Shown here: one piece after another, positions 57,640 through 64,000 of the stretch
Layout: each line of letters opens with the position of its first letter
Position numbering within the stretch: the first letter of the stretch is position 1
Assembly: GCF_901472535.1 (NCBI RefSeq)
Contig: NZ_LR590470.1
Coordinates: 2,356,001 to 2,420,000 of the forward strand
Source: Sphingobacterium daejeonense
GTDB taxonomy: Bacteria > Bacteroidota > Bacteroidia > Sphingobacteriales > Sphingobacteriaceae
Direction: 5' to 3'
DNA length: 64,000 nt
Made by a program: the position numbers and the translations under genes
The notes under the pieces: generated by a model
What the model was told of the DNA's origin: nothing
The model's database searches: none
The model's input: only the letters and a program-made list of their open reading frames with translations

Positions 57640-57956
57640 ATGGCATTAGAAATTACAGATGGCAACTTTGATGAAGTTGTATTGAAATCAGATAAACCAG
57701 TACTAATCGATTTTTGGGCAGAATGGTGTGGCCATGTCGCATGGTTGGTCCATTGGTAGACGAAATTGCAACTGAATACGAAGGTAAGGCAGTAGTGGGT
57801 AAAGTTAATGTTGACAACAACCCAGACATCTCTGTACGTTATGGAATCAGAAATATCCCAGCGTTGTTGTTCTTTAAAAACGGTGAAATTGTTGACAAAC
57901 AAATCGGTGCCGTTCCAAAATCAGTTCTAACTGAGAAATTAGAGAAACAATTATAA
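57640..57956 (+). CDS. trxA: Thioredoxin (frame broken in the active-site codons)
   Basis: ATG 57640 opens [20 protein letters not shown]. The frame reads FWAEWCGH where WCGPC is expected: the bases are GGCCATG, one C short of GGCCCATG. With that C restored the frame continues [20 protein letters not shown] through [15 protein letters not shown] (cis-Pro) to 57956, 105 aa, a standard thioredoxin. Because the missing C lies in a CCC run and the rest is perfect, an error is far likelier than a true mutation. Confidence 0.92.
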
Positions 57957-57960
57957 GAAA

Positions 57961-57992
57961 ACAAAGAAGCCGCTCAAAAAGCGGCTTCTTTG
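57961..57992 (+). terminator. Terminator after trxA
   Basis: Perfect 13-bp stem ACAAAGAAGCCGC/GCGGCTTCTTTGT with a TTTT tail. Confidence 0.88.
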
Positions 57993-58038
57993 TTTTCTGG
58001 ATATGAGATTTGAGATATGAGATGTGGGATAATTTTTA

Positions 58039-58078
58039 GACAATAGACACAAGACATAAGACATAAGACTTGACATAG
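58039..58078. repeat. AGACATAAG repeat tract
   Basis: A run of near-identical 7-8-base units (AGACAATAG, ACACAAG, ACATAAG twice, ACTTG, ACATAGAC), similar to the arms of the element at 44015-44204. Next to it is a GATATGAGATTTGAGATATGAGAT tract at 57999-58023. Confidence 0.5.
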
Positions 58079-58218
58079 ACTGTTAATATTTTATATCTAA
58101 TAAGAACCGATTTTATTAACCATTACTACGTTTTTTAGATTATTAGTTTCTATATTTAGAAATTATTTCAATACCTCAGTAATATTTTTAAATAATAGTT
58201 ATATTTATAATTTGACGG

Positions 58219-58566
58219 TTGTTTGTGTTGAATTATAGAATAATTTTTACTGAAGAAGTTAAGGGTTTTATATATTGTTTAGATTCTAAATCGGTAGAAA
58301 AAATATTAAAGACTTTTGATAAAGTAAAATTAGGACTATTTAGAGATTATTATGCTAAGATGTCTGGTACAAAAGATTTTTATGAGTGTAAAGTGAAAAC
58401 AAAAGACCATTGGTTTAGATTTATTACTAAACATTATAAAATTAATGATGAAACCACAATTATTGTTCTTTCAGGATTTAAGAAAAAAAGTAATAAAATT
58501 CCCCAAAATGAAATAAAAAAAGCAGAAAAAATATATGAAAAAATATTTAAAAGTGGTCATTCATGA
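58219..58566 (+). CDS. HigB/RelE-like toxin
   Basis: 115 aa in the phage-derived Gp49-like (HigB) group: YRIIFTEEVKGFIYCLDSKS, LRDYYAKMSGTKDFYECKVK and WFRFITKHYKINDETTIIVLSGFKKKSNK. These toxins cut mRNA on ribosomes. The first codons are TTG/GTG/TTG (58219, 58225, 58228), with no ATG, so the start is uncertain. An Xre-family antitoxin gene follows 35 bases downstream; the order toxin-then-antitoxin is typical of higBA. Confidence 0.75.
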   Translation: MFVLNYRIIFTEEVKGFIYCLDSKSVEKILKTFDKVKLGLFRDYYAKMSGTKDFYECKVKTKDHWFRFITKHYKINDETTIIVLSGFKKKSNKIPQNEIKKAEKIYEKIFKSGHS

Positions 58567-58601
58567 TAAAATATTAAGTTATTTAATTTAACAAGAGGAA
58601 T

Positions 58602-58952
58602 ATGAAGGATTCTATAAAAATAAATGGATTGAACTATAATCAGCTTACTTCCCTAGATACTTTGAAAGATGAATTGATAGGTGTTGAAGGAAGTTTTGAG
58701 AGAGAAAGGTATGAACAAGAGTTAAATGTTGAAACCATTCAGGAGTTAATTAGAGAAATTAGAAAAAAAAGAAATCTCTCTCAGGAAGAGCTTGGATTAA
58801 AAATCGGAGTAAAAAAATCCCAAATAAGTAAAATAGAATCTGGCTATGATAATATTTCTCTAAAAATTATTTCTAAAGTTTTTGTAGCCCTTAATGCAAA
58901 GCTTAAAATAAGTGTTGTGTTAGATGATGAAGACCAACTGGATTTTCCTTAA
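58602..58952 (+). CDS. Xre-family antitoxin
   Basis: 116 aa. A helix-turn-helix spans residues 50-105 (NLSQEELGLKIGVKKSQISK, then IESGYDNISLKIISKVFVAL). The N-terminal 45 residues probably bind and block the toxin. The protein should repress its own promoter. Frame intact. Confidence 0.8.
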   Translation: MKDSIKINGLNYNQLTSLDTLKDELIGVEGSFERERYEQELNVETIQELIREIRKKRNLSQEELGLKIGVKKSQISKIESGYDNISLKIISKVFVALNAKLKISVVLDDEDQLDFP

Positions 58953-58967
58953 TGGTATTTCTAAAAG

Positions 58968-60846
58968 TTACTTTTTTACCGCTAACCTATATCTAAAACC
59001 CAATGTTGCCCATCTGCTTGGCATTGGTACCGCTCCAACTTCTATATATTGTGCATCGAATATATTCTGCATATCGGTATAGATCATATAGCTAGATTTC
59101 TGGAAGGAGATTCTTGCATCTGAAACAAAATAGGAATTTTTAGAACTTCTCTCAAGCATTCTATTTGCAGTACTGAAAGTCCAATTTCCTGTTTGAAAAA
59201 CTGATCGTGCCAATCGCTTGATGCTTTAAACTTTCGATTCCGTATTTGATTATAGTGTTTTTATAATCATTTATAATAGAAGGATTTAAATATGTATACG
59301 AAAAGTTGAAGTTTATGTTTTTATTTTCTGTTATTCTATGGTTGTATAAAATATTGCTGAAAAAGCCATGTGTTTTATTGTTCCCTAAATTTTGGGGCTT
59401 GGAATGGTTCATCGGTGGATGCTCTGACCCAGTCGATGAAGTTGTCGATATCTCTGTAAAAGTATCCTCCTTTTAGGGTAAGACTGTTTTTTTGGAATGA
59501 TGTGCTGATTTCATTCTGCCATGCATTTTCACTTTTCAGGTCTGGATTTCCAATGTTTCCAGGTCTTTGGTTTAGGTAAAGATCCGTAAAAGTTGGATTC
59601 TTTGGCTTGTTCCGCTGCTGGCAGAGACTTTCCAATGATCATTGATTAAATAACTGATATCCAACCCCGGGAAAACTTGCCAATCATAATCGGTATTATA
59701 GTTAATATAAGCTCCTAAGTTGAAAATAAAATTCCTGAAATAGGTTGACCTAAATTCTGTAAACATCCCTAAATTATTACGGTTGTGGTCACCAATATTA
59801 GAGCTGCTAATTGATTCATGTCTTGATTCAACCCCTAGGCCCAGATCACCATATTTAGACTGTCTATAAGCGTGCAATTCACCTGAGAAAGAATGTGTAT
59901 AATGTTGACTTCTACCTTTGCTTAAATCATCTTTGAAATATCTATAATCATCTTCGTTATACCTATAATTTATCCTTGGACTCAAGTACCACTTTTCATT
60001 GATCTGATGTTGAGAGGTAATGCTCGACAGAAATGTTTCGACATTCTCTTCGGAATTTTTATCACCAGGTGCTGCATAAAAACCATTTGCTCCGAATTTA
60101 TTATTGATATATCCCGCCATCATCTGTATCCTATTGTCCTGATTCAAGACGATATTATTTTGGTAATGCAACCTTTCATTATTACTGCCCGTATTGTAGC
60201 GTTGACCGTTACTATGTTCTTTGGTGGCATAAAGCTGGTGTTGGTGTTTTTGTGCGTTCAATGTTTCACCGACCTGTATACCACTACCATAATAAATGCC
60301 ACTTTTATCTTCTTCTTCCACCTTTTTGAAGGAGCTTCCCGCATATAAATGTGCATAAACAGAATTGTGGTCAACTTTTTTGGTAACAATATTTACAGCT
60401 CCGGTTAGAGCATTGATTCCGTACATCCTAGATGCTGGGCCTCTCAGGATTTCAATTCTTTCGATGGCTTCCAATGGAATTGGAATATTGAGCATATGAT
60501 GTCCTGTTTGAGGATCAGACAATTTAACACCATTGATCAAAAGTAAAGTTTGATCAAAACTGCCGCCGTCAATACCTATGTCAGCTTGGGTTCCAAATGG
60601 ACCTCTTTGTCTAATATCCAATCCGGACACATATCTTAAAACCTCATTGATACTGGTACTTGGCAGATTTTTGAGGTCTTTTTGGGTGAGGACCTGAATG
60701 TTTCGACTATGTTGGTTAAAAGGAATTTGAAATCTATTTTCTTGAATTAATACTTCATCTATATTGGTAGTATCGGAGTTTATGTTTTGTGCAAAAACAA
60801 CAGTAGGTAATGAGCACAGAAGAAATAATAAATTCTTAGTTGACAT
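58968..60846 (-). CDS. BtuB-like TonB-dependent receptor (frame broken)
   Basis: The start is set at ATG 60846 (MSTKNLLFLLCSLPTVVFAQ, signal peptide); the upstream extension is not needed. The plug domain includes INEVLRYVSGLDIRQRGPFG, SFDQTLLLINGVKLSDPQTG and IEILRGPASRMYG. Barrel pieces follow in 59375-59635, 59161-59412 and 58968-59213 after three single-base corrections, ending YIEVGAVPMPSRWATLGFRYRL. About 630 aa. The short plug and BtuB-like layout suggest a vitamin B12 or small siderophore receptor; substrate not proven. Confidence 0.75.
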
Positions 60847-60899
60847 TCTAATTAAAATTTTGCCAAAATTAGTTAAAATGTTTACAGCAAACGAAGTTT

Positions 60900-61839
60900 T
60901 TAATGCCATTCTTGCCTTCCTTTTGGTATTTTATTTATAGTCAAATCCATACTGTCATTTTCAATAGATATCTTTTCCAATTTTGATAGATCAGGTTGTC
61001 CTGCATCAACCCATGCACTATACCACAATGACCCAATTGCGTGTATGGATTTTTTCATCCTTCTTTGTACCATTCCATTCAATGCCAAATGATAAGATAT
61101 GACATAGAAATCGGAATAATTAGGTTGAATTTGCTGCCCTCTTTGGATATATGCCCTTTGCAAGACTTTGGGTAAATTTTTGGAGAGTTGTTTTTCTATT
61201 GTCTATACGGAATCGAGTAAATGATGGCTTTGGAGAACTGTTGACCAAGCGAAATCCAGGACATTGTTTATATATTTTGCTGGGCCTACCATAAGTTTGT
61301 ATTTATGGTGAAACATTTCAGGTATTCGAGTTTCCCAAAGAGCATGAATTCCAACCTGATTGGTAAATTGACCATTATAATTGCTGGTCGTATGTAGTGG
61401 CACGTGCGCATCGGCAGCATAATGACCTAAATCTGCAGAAAGCTTGATTATCCTTGCAATATCCTTGTTGTAAAATGCCTTAACCAGTTGCCTATACGAA
61501 TTGTCGATCTGCCAAGGGACAATACCTTTGCTTAATATTATTTTTTCATTGAATTTTTCTCTGACTTTATACCAAGGAATCAGCAATGAATCGGTATTTT
61601 CAATTTTATCAAGATCGATGAAATGTCTTGGCGATTCCTTGGGGTCGATATATACTCTTTTATCTGCATTTACGGCAAAATTCACGGATTTGGAAACTAT
61701 GTTTTTTATAGAATATGGCGAGATTTGGTGGGAGGGTGAAGATAGCGTTAAGGTTGATCAATTTATGAGGTTGAAATCCCCAAGACGATACAAAGAACGT
61801 TAACATAAAAAATGCTATTGTAGTCACACAGCGTTTCAT
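60900..61839 (-). CDS. Zinc-dependent phospholipase C / S1-P1 nuclease-like protein (frame broken)
   Basis: The start is placed at ATG 61839 (MKRCVTTIAFFMLTFFVSSW), giving a signal peptide followed by WGFQPHKLINLNAIF, whose Trp and His would be zinc ligands. Further ligands lie in SPRHFIDLD, LSADLGHYAADAHVPLHTT and GIHALWETRIPE. Breaks near 61690 and 61190 are corrected by one base each. Length is about 310 aa, normal for the family. In Bacteroidota these secreted zinc enzymes are annotated as phospholipase C-like; the true substrate is unknown. Confidence 0.8.
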
Positions 61840-61952
61840 GTTGGTTACGAGATATTTATTGAAAATTAATAATTTTTAGTTAAGATATCTAGAGTTTTTT
61901 CTAAACATATTAACTGAAATTTGTTACTTTGTTACAGTCAAATTCGGAATCG

Positions 61953-62942
61953 ATGAAAATATTATATGCTGTTCAAGGGACTGGAAATGGGCATTTATGT
62001 AGGGCAATTGATATTATTCCCTGCCTTCAGGAATATGGACAAGTAGACGTTTTAATCAGTGGTATCCAAGCCGATATCGTATTGCCATTTGAGGTGAAAT
62101 ACCGTTATCATGGTTTGAGTTTTATTTTTGGGAAATCTGGTGGTGTCGATCTCTGGAAGACCTTTATGAGTTCCACTGTCCGTAAATTCGTCAAAGAAGT
62201 GAATTCGGTACCCGTTGAAGAATATGATTTGGTGATCAATGATTTTGAGCCGATCTCAGCATGGGGTTGTTACTTCAAAGAAAAAAGCTGTATTGGTTTA
62301 AGCCATCAAATAGGAGCTTTTGACCCTTCAAGTCCTAAACCCGAAGAATCGGATATGTTGGGTAAATTCATCATGAAAAATTATGCTCCTGCAAATATTT
62401 CTTATGGATTTCATTTTAAATCCTATGCTTCCCATATTTTCACTCCTGTCATCCGTCAATCAGTTAGGCAATTAGATCCTAAAGATTTAGGACATTATAC
62501 CGTATATTTACCATCGTACGATGATTCACATCTCTTAAAGCATCTTTCGAGGTTTCCAGATGTGAAGTGGGAGGTTTTCTCTAAACATAACAAGAAACCT
62601 TTTAGGATGAAGAATGTCTCTATTAATCCGATTAATAGCGATGCTTTTGTTCAGAGTATGGCAGAATCATCAGGGGTGCTTTGCGGAGCTGGTTTTGAAA
62701 CACCTGCTGAGGCTTTGTACTTAGGCAAGAAGTTGTTGGTCATTCCGATGAAAAATCAATATGAACAGCATTTAAATGCTGCTTCATTAGAAGAAATCGG
62801 AGTTCCGGTGATAAAAAGCTTGAAAAAGAAATCAGAATTGGATATTGAGTCGTGGCTCAATGCCAAATCTAAAGTAAATGTAGACTACCAAGATTGTACT
62901 GCTGAGATAGTAGATAACATCGTGAAAAAACATAAACCGTAA
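61953..62942 (+). CDS. Glycosyltransferase, MurG-like fold
   Basis: The start is taken at ATG 61953 (MKILYAVQGTGNGHLCRAID); an earlier in-frame ATG at 61929 adds residues without merit. About 329 aa. The N-terminal G-T-G-N-G-H loop is typical of GT-B glycosyltransferases acting on lipid-linked or macrolide substrates. The C-terminal region has VLCGAGFETPAEALYLGKKL and IPMKNQYEQHLNA, the nucleotide-sugar site. Substrate unknown. Its stop overlaps the next start (TAATG), indicating coupled translation. Confidence 0.78.
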   Translation: MKILYAVQGTGNGHLCRAIDIIPCLQEYGQVDVLISGIQADIVLPFEVKYRYHGLSFIFGKSGGVDLWKTFMSSTVRKFVKEVNSVPVEEYDLVINDFEPISAWGCYFKEKSCIGLSHQIGAFDPSSPKPEESDMLGKFIMKNYAPANISYGFHFKSYASHIFTPVIRQSVRQLDPKDLGHYTVYLPSYDDSHLLKHLSRFPDVKWEVFSKHNKKPFRMKNVSINPINSDAFVQSMAESSGVLCGAGFETPAEALYLGKKLLVIPMKNQYEQHLNAASLEEIGVPVIKSLKKKSELDIESWLNAKSKVNVDYQDCTAEIVDNIVKKHKP

Positions 62943-63619
62943 TGAAGTATATTTTAGGAATCTTTTTTTGTTTAGCCTTGAGTTCGAAAAGTGTTCAAGC
63001 TCAGAAATTATCGAATAGCACTGATTCATTGTCGTATGCATTGGGTCAAGACTTGGCATCTTATCTCAAAAAAATGGAGCTCCCACTGAACAAGACTCTT
63101 TTAATGCAAGCTGTCAGCGATGTTCTAGATGGGAAAGAAACATTATTGAAAGATGAGGAACGCGAAGGTGTAATCCGCGCTGGATTAATGAAAATTCAAG
63201 AAGAAAAAAATGCAGGTCTGAAAAAAGCATCACAAGATTTTTTGGATCAAAACAAAAAGAAACCTGGCGTAAAAGTTACTCCTGAGGGGGTTCAATATGA
63301 GGTTATCAAAGAGGGGGAAGGATTGAAAGCGACATTAGAGGATACTTTAACCGTTCATTATGTGGGCAAAATTTATACTGGTGAACAATTCGATAGCTCA
63401 TATGATCGTGGTGAACCTTTAGAACTTAATTTAAAGTCAATGATCGAGGGATGGAAAATTGGAATTCCTTTGATGAACAAAGGTTCTAAATATAGATTCT
63501 TTATTCCTCATTCCCTTGGATATGGTGAACGAGCAAGCGGACCGATTCCAGCTTATAGCACCCTGATATTTGAAGTAGAATTGTTGGACATCAAATCACC
63601 TAATGAAAATGCAATATAA
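62942..63619 (+). CDS. FKBP-type peptidyl-prolyl isomerase
   Basis: 225 aa with a signal peptide (residues 1-20). The FKBP_N dimerisation domain (residues 25-115, SLSYALGQDLASYLKKM) precedes an FKBP domain at residues 120-220, with TVHYVGKIYTGEQFDSSYDRG and GYGERASGPIPAYSTLIFEVELL. It helps fold proteins in the periplasm. The end of the gene overlaps the next by 17 bases. Frame intact. Confidence 0.9.
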   Translation: MKYILGIFFCLALSSKSVQAQKLSNSTDSLSYALGQDLASYLKKMELPLNKTLLMQAVSDVLDGKETLLKDEEREGVIRAGLMKIQEEKNAGLKKASQDFLDQNKKKPGVKVTPEGVQYEVIKEGEGLKATLEDTLTVHYVGKIYTGEQFDSSYDRGEPLELNLKSMIEGWKIGIPLMNKGSKYRFFIPHSLGYGERASGPIPAYSTLIFEVELLDIKSPNENAI

Positions 63620-64000
63620 TAAAGTAGGTCATTCAGATTTGAAAATTTCTGAGGTAGGGCTGGGAGCGATGTCCTTGGTTCAAGGTCAGGATGATACCAA
63701 TTCTTACATCATAAATCATGCTAGGGGATTGGGAATCAATTATCTCGATACTTCAGATCTATATGATAAAGGTAAAAATGAAGAATTAATAGGGAGACTT
63801 CTTTCTGGTGAGCGTGATAAATGGATTTTAGCATCCAAGGTAGGTAATAAGTGGCGCGAAGATGGAAGTGGATGGGATTGGAAACCGAGTAAAGATTATA
63901 TTCTTAAAGCTGTAGAAGATTCACTCAGACGTTTAAAAACTGACTATCTTGATCTTTATCAGCTGCATGGCGGAACTATTGATGATCCTTTTGACGAGAT
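63603..64000 (+). CDS. Aldo/keto reductase, partial
   Basis: ATG 63603 (MKMQYNKVGHSDLKISEVGL) overlaps the FKBP stop. It has the family's LGAMSLVQG start, INYLDTSDLYDKGKNEELIG (catalytic Asp and Tyr) and ILASKVGNKW (catalytic Lys), then DYLDLYQLHGGTIDDP. The final His region is in LYQLHGG. The gene continues beyond the right edge. It uses NADPH to reduce carbonyls; substrate unknown. Confidence 0.85.
   Translation, partial: MKMQYNKVGHSDLKISEVGLGAMSLVQGQDDTNSYIINHARGLGINYLDTSDLYDKGKNEELIGRLLSGERDKWILASKVGNKWREDGSGWDWKPSKDYILKAVEDSLRRLKTDYLDLYQLHGGTIDDPFDE

Overview
The window comes from a Bacteroidota genome, most like Sphingobacteriaceae (Sphingobacterium or a close relative). The evidence is Bacteroidota-type promoters (TTTG-N19-TAnnTTTG), a SusC/RagA-type TonB receptor, HmuY-like haem-binding lipoproteins, fimbrillin-like lipoproteins and a DnaE with a fused N-terminal exonuclease. 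Two blocks are visible: an AT-rich tailed-phage prophage (left edge to about 23.83 kb) and ordinary chromosome (23.83-64 kb).

Prophage (1-23826). The left end lies outside the window. The right end is a 3' fragment of tRNA-Ser(GGA) at 23750-23823, next to a tyrosine integrase (22496-23644). Almost all phage genes run leftward. In order of transcription they are integrase, a lipoprotein, three small genes, tape measure (20494-17531), XkdF-like prohead protease, scaffold, major capsid, a likely tail-tube protein, a small structural gene, portal, head-tail adaptor, neck protein, M15 endolysin, holin, a control region, a possible Rep-like gene, small genes, a PD-(D/E)XK nuclease, a membrane protein, a possible sigma-like gene, small and large terminase, and a gene running off the left edge. 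Capsid genes before portal and tape measure before protease is not the usual order. The control region (5836-7340) has an 11-bp-periodic TGACCACAG array beside an A/T tract (candidate origin), four CCTACGG repeats, and a good promoter firing rightward into two small genes. Many units are separated by a hairpin terminator followed by a conserved CACACTTA box. An IS1182-family element (12685-14446) with 9-bp target duplications sits inside one of these terminators.

Chromosome (23827-64000). A long nested inverted repeat follows the tRNA fragment. Next come secreted proteins and lipoproteins and an AT-rich RelA/SpoT-domain gene (26801-27695, possibly an alarmone-synthetase toxin). The haem-acquisition locus (27824-35315) holds HmuY-like lipoprotein, subtilase-like protein without catalytic residues, two lipoproteins, TonB receptor and second HmuY-like lipoprotein. 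After a kinase-like ATPase, a CBM9-like protein, a membrane protein, an AraC regulator and a VOC protein come two paralogous two-gene modules in inverted orientation (39396-41256 and 47687-45855). Each has an unannotated 53-54 aa peptide gene followed by a fimbrillin-like lipoprotein. Between them lie tandem Cys-rich lipoproteins, an orphan barstar, a GNAT, a macro-domain protein, an SRAP protein and a GH16 glucanase. The remainder holds a TlpA-like protein, tRNA-Leu and tRNA-Gly, a glucoamylase-family protein, an OmpA lipoprotein, dnaE, trxA, a HigBA-like pair, a BtuB-like receptor, a zinc-dependent phospholipase C/S1-P1-like protein, a glycosyltransferase, an FKBP isomerase and a partial aldo/keto reductase.

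Sequence quality. Many reading frames, including essential dnaE and trxA, are broken by one-base indels, mostly in homopolymers. This is best read as sequencing or assembly error. Broken genes are therefore annotated as single CDS spans with the frame breaks noted, not as pseudogenes.
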